Source: Jiangella muralis (GTDB taxonomy: Bacteria; Actinomycetota; Actinomycetes; Jiangellales; Jiangellaceae). Taken from it: 64,000 nucleotides of DNA. The notes below the pieces were generated by a model. The model was given only the letters and a program-made list of their open reading frames with translations. It was not told the DNA's origin and searched no databases. Location: positions 1 to 64,000 of the forward strand of contig NZ_KQ434751.1 of assembly GCF_001270745.1 (NCBI RefSeq), written 5' to 3'. Both the position numbers and the translations under genes were made by a program. Of the stretch, positions 1-15,160 are shown in pieces (positions within the stretch are counted from its first letter, which is position 1; every line of letters starts with the position of its first letter).

Positions 1-536
1 AGGCCGGCATCTCCGCGCTCGGGCAGACCTACTACCCGCCATCGCTGGCCGCCGCGCTCGACCGCACCTGGCGCAAGGACGCCGAACTGTATCCGGAGCG
101 CCGGCTGCAGCGCCTGATCGGCGAGTTCAGCGCCCGCAACCTCGAGGGCCGCCTCTACGCGCGGGCACAGAACGTCCGCGGCACCTTCGTCGCGGCATAC
201 GACCGCGCGCTCACCGACGTCGACGTCCTCCTCATGCCGACCTGCCTGACCACGGCACCGGCCTATCGCGAACGGCCGGACTTCCCGGCACTCCTGACGT
301 GGGCCGAAGGCAACGACGACCGCGCCATGGGCCTGCCCGGCCTGCGCAACACCCTCCCGTTCAACTACACCGGCCACCCAGCCATCACCATCCCCTGCGG
401 ACGCTCCGACGGCCTCCCGGTCGGCATGCAACTGGTCGGCCGCCACCTGAACGAGGCCACCATCCTGCGCGCCGGCTACACGTACCAGCACTCCGTGCCG
501 TTCGACGAGCTGATCAGGGTCGGCTCCGGCCGCTGA
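1..536 (+). CDS. Amidase signature family hydrolase, C-terminal part
   Basis: The 5' end lies outside the window; the frame is open from base 3 to a TGA at 534-536. The visible 177 residues match the C-terminal third of amidase-signature enzymes, which hydrolyse amide bonds with a Ser-Ser-Lys triad. Visible family marks are the segment DVDVLLMPT, the run GLPGLRNTLPFNYTGHPAIT and the closing GLPVGMQLVGRHLNEATIL. The catalytic triad lies upstream of the window, so activity cannot be judged. It could be a stand-alone amidase or a GatA-like protein; the ending looks more like a general amidase. It is separated from the amt operon by about 150 bases. Confidence 0.85.
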   Translation, partial: AGISALGQTYYPPSLAAALDRTWRKDAELYPERRLQRLIGEFSARNLEGRLYARAQNVRGTFVAAYDRALTDVDVLLMPTCLTTAPAYRERPDFPALLTWAEGNDDRAMGLPGLRNTLPFNYTGHPAITIPCGRSDGLPVGMQLVGRHLNEATILRAGYTYQHSVPFDELIRVGSGR

Positions 537-556
537 GCCGCTCCGTTCACGCACTC

Positions 557-592
557 GTAACGCGCGAGTGGCGCATGTCACGTGGCCGTAAT
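557..592 (+). promoter_or_regulatory. Possible GlnR-type site upstream of amt
   Basis: GTCAC-N6-GTAAT (577-592) resembles the actinobacterial GlnR half-site pair GTnAC-N6-GaAAC. A weaker GTAAC-N6-GTGGC (557-572) lies next to it, but the gap between the pairs is 4 bases rather than the usual 6. It sits about 100 bases before amt, where GlnR acts in Streptomyces and Mycobacterium. The site is inferred from pattern only. Confidence 0.35.
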
Positions 593-690
593 GGTCGCCG
601 CACGCCCGAGTAACGACGGATCGCCACGATCACAGGGACGTGGCCGGCCTGTGAACGGGTCCGGCGTTCCGACTCGGCTAGGAGCCAACG

Positions 691-4968
<4,278 letters not shown>

Positions 4969-5033
4969 GCGGTGTCAGTATCGACGGGTATCGTCGGCGC
5001 TGTCGCCTGCGAAGACACCGGAAGGAACCGCCC

Positions 5034-5894
5034 ATGCCTCGTGTTGCCCTGGTCACCTGCGCCGAGTTGCCCGAGCTCGACACCGACGACCAGCTGGCGG
5101 TCGAGCCGCTGCGCGCGCTCGGCGTCGAGGTCGAGACGCCGGTGTGGGACGACCCCGCCGTCGACTGGACGGCGTTCGACCTCGTCGTGCTGCGCAACCC
5201 GTGGGACTACGCGCGCCGCCGCGAGCAGTTCCTGGCCTGGACGCACACCGTGCCGCGGCTGCTGAACCCGGCGAAGGTGGTCGAGTGGAACACCGACAAG
5301 GTGTACCTGCGCGAGCTGGCCGCCGCCGGCCTGCCGGTCGTCCCCACCACCTGGCTGGCGCCCGGCGACGCCGCCGAGCTGCCCGAGAGCGGCGAGTACG
5401 TCGTCAAGCCGTCGGTCAGCGCGGGCTCGGCCGACACCGGCCGCTACGACCTCGCCGACGACGCCCAGCGCGCGCTCGCCGTCGCGCAGGTCGAGAAGCT
5501 GCTGGCGCGCGGGTCCACCGTCATGCTGCAGCCGTACCTCAGCGCCGTCGACACCGCCGGCGAGACCGCCATGCTGCACATCGGCGGCGCGTTCAGCCAC
5601 GCCATCCGCAAGGGCGCCCTGCTCGACGGGCCCGACCTCCGCGACGGCGAGCCGCTGTGGAGCGAGCAGATCGAGCCGCGCGAGCCGACGGACGCCGAGC
5701 GCGAGCTGGCCCGCCGCACCCTCGACGCCATCCCGGGCAGCGACACCCTGCTGTACGCCCGCGTCGACACCATTCCGGGTCCCGACGGCACGCCCGTCAT
5801 CCTCGAGGTCGAACTCACCGAGCCGAGCCTGTTCCTGGCCACGTCGCCGGGCGCGCCCGAACGTCTGGCGCACGCGATCACGGCCCGCCTCTAA
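5034..5894 (+). CDS. ATP-grasp domain protein (glutathione-synthetase-like fold)
   Basis: A 286-residue cytoplasmic protein. The N-terminal part ([21 protein letters not shown]) is a pre-ATP-grasp alpha/beta domain. The central part has ATP-grasp features: [20 protein letters not shown], then [11 protein letters not shown] with the phosphate-binding lysine and glycine loop, and a metal-binding end [13 protein letters not shown]. Relatives are often annotated as RimK or glutathione synthetase-like ligases that join a carboxylate to an amine with ATP; the substrate is unknown. GAAGGA at 5021-5026 supports the ATG at 5034. It stands between glnD and thrS with short gaps. Confidence 0.8.
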   Translation: MPRVALVTCAELPELDTDDQLAVEPLRALGVEVETPVWDDPAVDWTAFDLVVLRNPWDYARRREQFLAWTHTVPRLLNPAKVVEWNTDKVYLRELAAAGLPVVPTTWLAPGDAAELPESGEYVVKPSVSAGSADTGRYDLADDAQRALAVAQVEKLLARGSTVMLQPYLSAVDTAGETAMLHIGGAFSHAIRKGALLDGPDLRDGEPLWSEQIEPREPTDAERELARRTLDAIPGSDTLLYARVDTIPGPDGTPVILEVELTEPSLFLATSPGAPERLAHAITARL

Positions 5895-5898
5895 CCGC

Positions 5899-5934
5899 TA
5901 CCATCGACCCCGGCCAGAACCCCCACACCAAGGA
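5899..5934 (+). promoter_or_regulatory. thrS promoter -10 and ribosome binding site
   Basis: A TACCAT -10 box at 5899-5904 is followed by AAGGAG at 5929-5934, 7 bases before the GTG at 5942. This fixes the thrS start even though the frame is open much further upstream. Confidence 0.55.
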
Positions 5935-5941
5935 GCACGTC

Positions 5942-7915
<1,974 letters not shown>

Positions 7916-7918
7916 CCG

Positions 7919-8428
7919 GTGCCGGAGGCCGACCGCCTGGAACGGCTGTGGACGCCGTACCGCATGGCGTACATCACCGGCGAGCCGGGCAACGGACGCG
8001 ACGGCGACGGCTGCCCGTTCTGCGAGATCCCGCGCAAGTCCGACGAGGACGGGCTGATCCTGCGGCGCGGTGACACGGCCTACGCGGTGCTGAACCTGCA
8101 TCCGTACAACCCGGGCCACCTCATGGTCGTCCCGTACCGGCACACCGGCGAGTTCGAGACGCTCACCGACGACGAGTCGCGGGAGCTGACGTCGATGACG
8201 CAGGACGCCGTCCGCGCGGTGAAAACGGCGTCACGCCCGCAGGGCTTCAACGTCGGCCTCAACCTCGGCGGCGTGGCTGGCGGGTCGCTCTCGTCGCACC
8301 TGCACCAGCACGTCGTGCCGCGGTGGAGCGGCGACGCCAACTTCATGACGGTGCTCGACAACACCAAGATCATGCCGCAGCTGCTGGCCGACACCCGGGC
8401 GCTGCTCGCCGCCGCCTGGCCCGAGTAG
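7919..8428 (+). CDS. HIT-family AP4A phosphorylase-like protein (Rv2613c type)
   Basis: A 169-residue histidine-triad protein. The active-site run HLHQHVVPRW carries the HxHxH motif near residue 127, and an N-terminal CPFC pair may bind zinc. The segments LQRLWTPYRM-like ERLWTPYRMAYI and AVLNLHPYNPGHLMVVPYRH match M. tuberculosis Rv2613c, described as a diadenosine tetraphosphate phosphorylase. The expected reaction is phosphorolysis of Ap4A to ADP and ATP. The GTG start lies 3 bases after thrS. In most relatives pgsA comes next; here a 5.9-kb insert separates them. Confidence 0.9.
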   Translation: MPEADRLERLWTPYRMAYITGEPGNGRDGDGCPFCEIPRKSDEDGLILRRGDTAYAVLNLHPYNPGHLMVVPYRHTGEFETLTDDESRELTSMTQDAVRAVKTASRPQGFNVGLNLGGVAGGSLSSHLHQHVVPRWSGDANFMTVLDNTKIMPQLLADTRALLAAAWPE

Positions 8429-8434
8429 TCCGCC

Positions 8435-9475
8435 CTAGTCGTCCGCGAGACCGAGCGCCTTCATGGTCTCCGTGGCCCGCTCGGTCCGTTCGTAGAGCAC
8501 CCGCCGGCCCTGCCGGCGACGCCGTACCAGGCCGGTGCGGTGCAGCCGGGCGAGGTGGTACGAGACCGTCGACGGCGCCAGCCGCTGGCGGGCGGCGAGC
8601 TCGCTGGTGGTACGGGCGACGCCGAGGTCGGACAGCAGCCGGGCCCAGCCGTCGCCGAACAGCCGCGCCGCACGCGCCGGCGCGTCCGAGCCCGCCCAGA
8701 CCTGCCCCTGGCGCAGCGCCGGGTACCCGAGCATCGCGGTGCCGCTCCAGCCGTGCCAGACCGCCGGGTGGGGCAGGAACGCCGACGGCACCAGCACCAC
8801 GCCGCCGGACGGCTCGAACGTCAGGTCGAACGGCCGGGGGAGGACGACCCGCGCGCCGTCCCAGCTCAGCCGCGGGTCCAGCAGCTCCACGACGGAACCG
8901 ATGCCGCGGCCGGCCGCCTCGAACGCGTGCTCACGCACGTCCGCGTCGTTCACGGCACGCACCGACGGCCACAGCGGCGCGAGCGCGGCGTGCCAGAACC
9001 ACTCGAGCTGCCGGGCCAGACACCGGCAGAGCCCGTCCACGCCCTGCCGCTCGAGGACGGAGGCGACGGGCGCGGGGAGCGCTCGGCGAGGCTCGCCCAA
9101 GACGCCGCTGAGCTGCGCGAACGGGTCCGGCTGCGGCGGCGGGTCCAGCCGGTAGGCGAGCGCGAGCTCCCGCTGGACGCGACCGGCCGGGGCCGTCGCC
9201 ACCGCATGCAGCTCGTCGTCGAGGCTGGACTCGTACGCGGCCGGCACGGGAGCGAGGAAGTCCGGGACGTACCAGGTGGCCTCCTCGGCCAGCGCGAGCA
9301 GGACGCCGATGCGGTCGCGGTCGACCAGGCGCGCCGTGTCGGCCACCCAGTGCCGGGCGTACGGCGCCCGGCCCGGGTGGACGAGGACCTCGACGGCGTT
9401 CAGCAGCTCGGCCAGCTTGGGCAGCGCGAACCTGGTCAGGGCCAGGCGGGGCGCGTCGAGCGAGATCCCGAGCAC
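8435..9475 (-). CDS. ArsR-type HTH transcriptional regulator with long N-terminal domain
   Basis: A 346-residue protein whose last 75 residues form an ArsR-like winged helix (TTSELAARQRLAPSTVSYHLARLHRTGLVRR). The preceding 270 residues match the uncharacterised domain found with this helix in actinobacteria (DUF5937 type) and carry no known ligand motif. It is divergent from the Tat-exported metallo-beta-lactamase gene with about 108 bases between them, so local control is likely. It belongs to an insert within the usual HIT-pgsA junction. Confidence 0.8.
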   Translation of the reverse strand: MLGISLDAPRLALTRFALPKLAELLNAVEVLVHPGRAPYARHWVADTARLVDRDRIGVLLALAEEATWYVPDFLAPVPAAYESSLDDELHAVATAPAGRVQRELALAYRLDPPPQPDPFAQLSGVLGEPRRALPAPVASVLERQGVDGLCRCLARQLEWFWHAALAPLWPSVRAVNDADVREHAFEAAGRGIGSVVELLDPRLSWDGARVVLPRPFDLTFEPSGGVVLVPSAFLPHPAVWHGWSGTAMLGYPALRQGQVWAGSDAPARAARLFGDGWARLLSDLGVARTTSELAARQRLAPSTVSYHLARLHRTGLVRRRRQGRRVLYERTERATETMKALGLADD

Positions 9476-9492
9476 GCGCAGGCACCTCGGCT

Positions 9493-9508
9493 TTCGATGA
9501 TCGTCGAA
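9493..9508. promoter_or_regulatory. Candidate operator between the ArsR-type gene and the MBL gene
   Basis: TTCGATGATCGTCGAA is a 16-base near-perfect palindrome (one broken symmetric pair) in the divergent spacer, 18 bases before the regulator's start. Placement suggests autoregulation. Confidence 0.4.
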
Positions 9509-9583
9509 TCATTGGCCAGGCCATCGGCCCGCCTGGTCGACTTTGCCACGGCAACGCCACCACCCACGGACCAGGGAGGCACC

Positions 9584-10561
9584 ATGTCCGACCCCACCGC
9601 GCCGGGCTCGCCGGCCGCACGGCACGGCATCGGCCGGCGCCCGTTCGTCGTCGCCGCGCTCGGCGCCGGGCTGACGGCGGCGGCCGCACACGTGACGGCG
9701 AGCGCGGGCCCGGCCGGCCGGCGGGTCTCGTCCGCGGCCCGCCACCAGGTCGGCGGGCTGGAGGTGATCGCCCTGCTGGACGCGTCCGGGCCGTTCCCCG
9801 CCGCCTGGACGGAGATGTTCCCCGACGCCACCGACACCGACTGGGCGGCGGCCCGGGCGATCGACCCGGCCGCGTTCGGCGACGACGGCCGCTGGCACCT
9901 CGACTTCCACTGCTACGCCGTCCGCCGCCCGTCGGGCCGGGTGATGCTGGTGGACAGCGGCGTCGGACCGGCCGGCAGCCCGGCGTCGGGCTGGGCGCCG
10001 GTGCCGGGCCGGCTGCCCCGGGCACTCACCGAGGCGGGCATCGCCGCCGGCGACGTCGACCTCGTGGTGATGACGCACCTGCACGAGGACCACGTCGGCT
10101 GGGCCGTCGGGCCGGACGGGACGCCGATGTTCCCCGACGCCCGCTACCTGGTGCAGCGCGACGAGGTCGACCATCTCGCCGGCGACCCCGGCAGCGTCGT
10201 GTGGGGCTACGTGGTCGAGCCGCTGCTGCGGACCGGTCAGCTGCACCAGGTGCGCGGTGCGGCCCGGCTGCCGGCCGGCCGCCGGGGCGAGCGGGTGCTG
10301 GCCGTGCCGACGCCCGGGCACACTGTCGGGCACCAGTCAGTGGTGGTCGGCGGGCCCCGCGACGAGGTGATCATCACCGGAGACGTGCTGGTCCACGCCG
10401 TCCAACTGGCCGACCCCGGTGTCGCCTACGCGCTGGAGAACGACCAGGCGACGGCGCGCGCGACCCGGCGGGCGCTGCTGCGGCGCGCGGAGCGGGCGGA
10501 CGCGGTGCTGGCCACCGCGCACCTGCACACCCCCTTCGTCCGCAGCCGCCAAGGCCGGTGA
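9584..10561 (+). CDS. Exported metallo-beta-lactamase fold hydrolase
   Basis: A 325-residue protein with a twin-arginine-like leader (GRRPFVVAALGAGLTAAAAH, about residues 18-38), so probably exported folded. The MBL metal site is complete: HLHEDH near residue 165, PTPGHTVGH near 245, and the GD of ITGDVLVH near 268. The layout resembles lactonase or AttM-like hydrolases (DFHCYAVRRPSGRVMLVDSG), so an acyl-lactone or ester substrate is possible; this is inference. GGGAGG at 9573-9578 sets the ATG. It faces the ArsR-type regulator. Confidence 0.85.
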   Translation: MSDPTAPGSPAARHGIGRRPFVVAALGAGLTAAAAHVTASAGPAGRRVSSAARHQVGGLEVIALLDASGPFPAAWTEMFPDATDTDWAAARAIDPAAFGDDGRWHLDFHCYAVRRPSGRVMLVDSGVGPAGSPASGWAPVPGRLPRALTEAGIAAGDVDLVVMTHLHEDHVGWAVGPDGTPMFPDARYLVQRDEVDHLAGDPGSVVWGYVVEPLLRTGQLHQVRGAARLPAGRRGERVLAVPTPGHTVGHQSVVVGGPRDEVIITGDVLVHAVQLADPGVAYALENDQATARATRRALLRRAERADAVLATAHLHTPFVRSRQGR

Positions 10562-10584
10562 GGCGGCGAATCGACCCGCGCCGA

Positions 10585-10590
10585 TAGGGT
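10585..10590 (+). promoter_or_regulatory. -10 box of the S10 peptidase gene
   Basis: TAGGGT ends 8 bases before GTG 10599, which fits a leaderless or near-leaderless transcript. Confidence 0.45.
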
Positions 10591-10598
10591 CGGCGGCT

Positions 10599-12071
10599 GT
10601 GAGCGACCCCGAACCGAAGCCCAAACCCAAGGACGACGACGTCCCGCATCTCGAGGACGAGCTGGTCGTCACTCACCACGTCCTCGACATCCCGGACGGC
10701 CCGCTGCACTACACGGCCAAGGCCGGCCGGGTCGTGCTGTGGGAGGACAAGGTCGAGGACGACGTGTGGAAGGGCCGCCGGCCGCGCGCCCAGGTCGGCC
10801 TGACGGCGTACACGCTCGACGACGCCGCCCCCGGCACCCGCCCGGTGACCTTCGCCTTCAACGGCGGCCCGGGCTCGGCCAGCGTGTGGCTGCACCTCGG
10901 CGTGCTGGGGCCGCGCCGCGTCGTCATGGGCGACGCCGGCGAGCTGGCCCCGCCGCCGTACGGGCTCGCCGACAACCCGGAGTCGCTGCTCACCGTCAGC
11001 GACCTCGTCTTCATCGACCCCGTCTCCACCGGGCGCTCCCGCGTGGTCGACGGCGAGAAGGCCGGCGACTTCCACGGGTTCACCGCGGACATCGAGTCGG
11101 TCGGCGAGATCATCCGCCAGTGGGTCACCGCCGAGGGCCGCTGGCTCTCGCCGAAGCTGCTGGCGGGGGAGTCCTACGGCACCACCCGCGCGGCGGCGCT
11201 GGCCCAGCACCTGCAGGGCTCCGGCATGTACCTCAACGGGCTCATGCTGATCTCCTGCGTCCTCAACTTCGGCGCCCACGACTTCACGGAGGGCAACGAC
11301 ACCGCCTACGCGCGGTTCCTGCCGTTCTACGCCGCGACCGCCCACTACCACGGCAGGCACGCGGGCCGGGAGCTGCGCGACGTCGTCGCCGAGGCCGAGG
11401 AGTACGCCGGCCGCGACTACCTCTACGTGCTGGCCCGCGGGTCCCGCCTGAGCGACCAGGAGCGCGCCGACGCCGTCGCGACGCTGGCCCGCATCACCGG
11501 CGTCGGCGAGGACTACGTCGACCGCGCCGGCCTGCGGCTGGAGCACTGGCGCTACTTCACCGAACTGCGCCGCACCGACGGCCTGAGCGTCGGCCGCCTC
11601 GACTCCCGCTTCACCGGCCCGGCCGGCGACGGTATCGCCGACGGCATGGACGCCGACCCGTCCATGGACGCGATCCTCGGCCCGTACGCGACGGCGTACC
11701 AGCACTACGCCCGCGCCGAGCTCGGCATCGAGGACACCTCGCCGTTCCATGTGTTCGGCCGCGACGTCATCGGCAAGTGGAGCTACAAGGAGTTCGAGAA
11801 CGCGTCGGTGTCGGTGCTCGACCGCCTCTCCCGGGCCATGCGGCAGAACCCGCACCTGCGCCTCCACGTCGCCTTCGGCTACTACGACGGCGCCACCCCC
11901 TTCTCCTGCGCCGAGGACGACCTCGCGCACCTGAACATCCCGGCTGAGCTGCAGGGGAACATCGAGCGCCGGTACTACGAGGCCGGCCACATGATGTACG
12001 TGCACGAGCCCAGTCGCCTGCGCCAGAGCGCCGACCTCGCCGACTTCGTCCGCCGGGCGACCACGACCTGA
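10599..12071 (+). CDS. S10 family serine carboxypeptidase-like protein
   Basis: A 490-residue alpha/beta hydrolase of peptidase family S10. The oxyanion segment FNGGPGSASVWLHLG and nucleophile motif GESYG (about residue 191) are present. The acid (GYYDGATPF, about 429) and histidine (YEAGHMMY, about 463) follow at the expected distance, so the Ser-Asp-His triad looks intact. No signal peptide is seen; the N-terminus is charged (EPKPKPKDDD), which suggests a cytoplasmic carboxypeptidase. The GTG start follows a TAGGGT box. It is part of the insert between the HIT gene and pgsA. Confidence 0.9.
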   Translation: MSDPEPKPKPKDDDVPHLEDELVVTHHVLDIPDGPLHYTAKAGRVVLWEDKVEDDVWKGRRPRAQVGLTAYTLDDAAPGTRPVTFAFNGGPGSASVWLHLGVLGPRRVVMGDAGELAPPPYGLADNPESLLTVSDLVFIDPVSTGRSRVVDGEKAGDFHGFTADIESVGEIIRQWVTAEGRWLSPKLLAGESYGTTRAAALAQHLQGSGMYLNGLMLISCVLNFGAHDFTEGNDTAYARFLPFYAATAHYHGRHAGRELRDVVAEAEEYAGRDYLYVLARGSRLSDQERADAVATLARITGVGEDYVDRAGLRLEHWRYFTELRRTDGLSVGRLDSRFTGPAGDGIADGMDADPSMDAILGPYATAYQHYARAELGIEDTSPFHVFGRDVIGKWSYKEFENASVSVLDRLSRAMRQNPHLRLHVAFGYYDGATPFSCAEDDLAHLNIPAELQGNIERRYYEAGHMMYVHEPSRLRQSADLADFVRRATTT

Positions 12072-12206
12072 GGGGTGCGTCTCCGGGCACCTCTCAGGGG
12101 ACGGGGGCAGTTGGGGCACACCTCGGGCATCGGGGACGACCAACGGCGCACCCGCGACGGCCGACGTCGCCGACGAGACGCCGACACGATCAAGCAGATC
12201 ACGGAA

Positions 12207-14339
12207 CTAGGGTCGGTCCGCCGTCACCTTGGCGGCGAGGTTGTGCGGCATCGGCTCGTAGCGGGAGTAGCGGCGGGTGAAGGTGCCGGTGCCGTGGCTC
12301 ATGGCGCGCAGGTCGATCGCGTACCGGACGATCTCCGTCTGCGGCACGTGGGCCCGCACGACCGTGCGCCCGGAACCCACCGTGTCGGTGCCCAGCACCC
12401 GGCCGCGCCGACCGGCGAGGTCGCCCATGACGGCGCCCACGTAGTCGTCCGGGACCATGACGGAGATCTCGTCGACCGGCTCCAGCAGGTTCACCCCGGC
12501 CGCGGACGCCGCCTCGCGCAGCGCCAGGCCGCCGGCCGTCTGGAATGCCATGTCGGACGAATCGACGCTGTGCGCCTTGCCGTCGTGCAGCGTCACCCTG
12601 ATGTCGACCATCGGGTAGCCGGCGACGGTGCCGCGCTCCATCTGCGCACGCACGCCCTTCTCCACCGACGGGATGAACTGGCGCGGCACCGAACCGCCGA
12701 CGACCTTGTCGACGAACTCGAAGCCGCCGCCCTCGGGGAGCGGCTCGACCACGATCTCGCAGACGGCGTACTGGCCGTGGCCGCCGGACTGCTTGACGTG
12801 CCGGCCGCGGCCGTTCGCCTTGCCGGCCAGCGTCTCGCGCAACGGCACCCGCAGCGCGACGGTGTCGATGTTGACGCCGTGGCGGGTGCGCAGCCGGTCG
12901 AGGACGAGGTCGGCGTGCGCCTCGCCCATGGTCCAGAGCACCAGCTGGTGCGTCTCGCCGTTGTTCTCCACCCGCAGCGTCGGGTCCTCGGCCACCAGCC
13001 GGGCCAGCCCCTGGACCAGCTTGTCCTCGTCGGCCTTCGCGGACGGGACGATCGCGAACGGCAGCAGCGGCTCGGGCATCGTCCACGGCCGCATGAGCAG
13101 CGGATCGTCCTTCGCCGACAGCGTGTCGCCGGTCTCGGCGCGGGACAGCTTGGCGATGGCGACGATGTCGCCGGCATGCGCCTCGGCCACCGGCCGCTGC
13201 GTCTTCCCGAGCGGGCAGGACAGCGCGCCGACGCGCTCGTCCTCGTCGTGCTCGTCGTGCCCGCGGTCGGCCAGGAAGTGGCCGGAGACGTGCACCGTCG
13301 CGTCGGGGCGCAGCGTGCCGGAGAACACCCGGACCAGGCTGACCCGGCCGACGTACGGGTCTGACGTGGTCTTGACGACCTCGGCCAGCAGCGGGCCGGC
13401 CGGGTCGGCGGTGATGCCGTCGCGGGGCGTGCCGTCCAGCGTCGTGACCTCGGGCAGCGGGTGCTCGGCGGGGGAGGGGAAGCCGCCCGCGATGACCTCC
13501 AGCAGTTCCTGCGTGCCCAGGCCGGACGCGGCGCACACCGGGATCACCGGATGGAACGACGCCCGCGCGACCGCCCGTTCGAGGTCGTCGACCAGCACCT
13601 TCAGCTCGATGTGCTCGCCGGCGAGGTAGCGCTCCATCAGTGTCTCGTCCTCGGACTCCTCGATGATGCCCTCGATCAGCTCGCCGCGGGCCTCCTCCAG
13701 CAGCGCGGCCTCGTCGTCCGACGGGTCTCGCTCGGCGCGCCGGCCGCCGTCGTACGTGAAGACCCGCTCGCTGAGCAGGCCGACCAGCGCATCGGTCCCG
13801 CTGGGCAGGTAGAGGGGGAGCACCTGGTCGCCGAAGCCGTCGCGGATCGCGGCCAGCGTGCCGGCGTAGTCGGACCTGGGGTGGTCCAGTTTGGTGAGGA
13901 CGACGACGCGCGGCATGCGGACCGCCTCGCACTCGGCCCAGAGCAGCCGCGTCGTGCCGTCGATCGGTTCCGCGGTCGAGACGACGAACAGCGCGCAGTC
14001 GGCGCCGCGCAGCCCGGCCCGGAGGTCACCGACGAAATCGGCGTAGCCGGGGGTGTCGAGCAGGTTGATCTTCGTCTGCTCGTACAGCAGCGGGGCGAGC
14101 GCGAGACCGACCGACCGCTGCTGGCGGATCTCGCTCTCGTCGTGGTCGCTCACGGTGGTGCCGTCCTCGACCCGGCCGGCCCGGTGGATCGTCCCGGACG
14201 CGACGAGGAGGGCCTCGACCAGCGTGGTCTTGCCGGAGGACGTCGGGCCGACGACGGCGACGTTGCGGACGTCCACCCCGTCGGCCGGAGGTACGCCTCC
14301 GGCGTCGGACTGTTCTCCTGCCTGGTGCCGTGCCGCCAT
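12207..14339 (-). CDS. fusA2: Elongation factor G-like GTPase (EF-G2 type)
   Basis: A 710-residue translational GTPase. The G domain shows GPTSSGKTTLVEALL (P-loop, about residue 27), DTPGYADF (G3) and TKLDHPRSD (G4). EF-G domains II to V follow, with QSGGHGQYAVCEIVVEPL in domain IV and a C-terminal THRYSRYEPMPHNL-like end. It resembles the second EF-G of actinobacteria (M. tuberculosis FusA2, Rv0120c) rather than the essential FusA: the effector loop is divergent and the gene is not in a str operon. The start is taken at the ATG preceded by GGAGG on the minus strand; the longer open frame upstream is ignored. Its role is unknown. Confidence 0.88.
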   Translation of the reverse strand: MAARHQAGEQSDAGGVPPADGVDVRNVAVVGPTSSGKTTLVEALLVASGTIHRAGRVEDGTTVSDHDESEIRQQRSVGLALAPLLYEQTKINLLDTPGYADFVGDLRAGLRGADCALFVVSTAEPIDGTTRLLWAECEAVRMPRVVVLTKLDHPRSDYAGTLAAIRDGFGDQVLPLYLPSGTDALVGLLSERVFTYDGGRRAERDPSDDEAALLEEARGELIEGIIEESEDETLMERYLAGEHIELKVLVDDLERAVARASFHPVIPVCAASGLGTQELLEVIAGGFPSPAEHPLPEVTTLDGTPRDGITADPAGPLLAEVVKTTSDPYVGRVSLVRVFSGTLRPDATVHVSGHFLADRGHDEHDEDERVGALSCPLGKTQRPVAEAHAGDIVAIAKLSRAETGDTLSAKDDPLLMRPWTMPEPLLPFAIVPSAKADEDKLVQGLARLVAEDPTLRVENNGETHQLVLWTMGEAHADLVLDRLRTRHGVNIDTVALRVPLRETLAGKANGRGRHVKQSGGHGQYAVCEIVVEPLPEGGGFEFVDKVVGGSVPRQFIPSVEKGVRAQMERGTVAGYPMVDIRVTLHDGKAHSVDSSDMAFQTAGGLALREAASAAGVNLLEPVDEISVMVPDDYVGAVMGDLAGRRGRVLGTDTVGSGRTVVRAHVPQTEIVRYAIDLRAMSHGTGTFTRRYSRYEPMPHNLAAKVTADRP

Positions 14340-14548
14340 GGGCCAGCCTCCTGACTCGCAGGCGACGCGCGGCCCGGCGGTCCCAGCGCCTCGTTGCGCC
14401 GCCGCGGTTCGTAGATGTGGTGATGGCCACTTTGCTGCCGGACGCGTGGATGCGCAAGGGTGATCGGCATATCGCCAGTAGCATGGCGGCGCCGGGTGCC
14501 GCTCAACCAGCGGGCCGGTTTCGAACACTGGAGTCGAACGGACGGGCG

Positions 14549-15160
14549 ATGCTCGACAAGTACACCCGGGTCTACTCGACCCGCATCCTGACCCCGGCGG
14601 CGCGCGGGATGCTGCGACTCGGGCTGGGCCCGGATGCGGTGACGGTCATCGGCACCCTCGGCGTCGTGGCCGGTGCGCTGATCTTCTACCCGCAGGGCGA
14701 GTTCCTCTGGGGCACGCTGTTCATCACCGCGTTCGTGTTCTTCGACAACATTGACGGCATCATGGCGCGGTTGCAGGGCCGTACCAGCAAGTGGGGGGCG
14801 TTCCTCGACTCCACGCTGGACCGCTTCGGCGACGCCGCGATCTTCGGCGGGCTGGCGCTGTGGTTCGCCGGCGACGGCGACAACCTGCGCATGGTGGCGC
14901 TGCTGATCGCTTGCCTCACGCTGGGCGCCGTCGTCTCGTACGCGAGGGCGCGGGCCGAGAGCCTCGGCTACACCGCCGGCGGCGGCATCGCCGAGCGGGC
15001 CGACCGGCTGGTCGCCATCCTCCTCATCACCGGGCTGGTCGGCCTGCTCGACCTCCCCGTCGCGGTGCTCGAAGTGTTGTTGTGGCTGCTGACGGCGGCC
15101 AGCGCGTGGACGGTGTGGCACCGCATCAACACGGTGCGGCGGCAGGCGGCGCTGGAGTGA
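14549..15160 (+). CDS. pgsA: Phosphatidylinositol phosphate synthase
   Basis: A 203-residue CDP-alcohol phosphatidyltransferase of the cytoplasmic membrane. The signature D-G-x2-A-R-x8-G-x3-D-x3-D is read from DGIMARLQGRTSKWGAFLDS and the LD that follows. Five to six hydrophobic segments are visible. In actinobacteria this enzyme makes phosphatidylinositol phosphate from CDP-diacylglycerol and inositol phosphate, the first step to phosphatidylinositol mannosides. The ATG at 14549 (MLDKYTRVYSTRILTP) matches the N-termini of relatives; longer open starts upstream are unlikely. The patA start overlaps its stop as GTGA. Confidence 0.94.
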   Translation: MLDKYTRVYSTRILTPAARGMLRLGLGPDAVTVIGTLGVVAGALIFYPQGEFLWGTLFITAFVFFDNIDGIMARLQGRTSKWGAFLDSTLDRFGDAAIFGGLALWFAGDGDNLRMVALLIACLTLGAVVSYARARAESLGYTAGGGIAERADRLVAILLITGLVGLLDLPVAVLEVLLWLLTAASAWTVWHRINTVRRQAALE

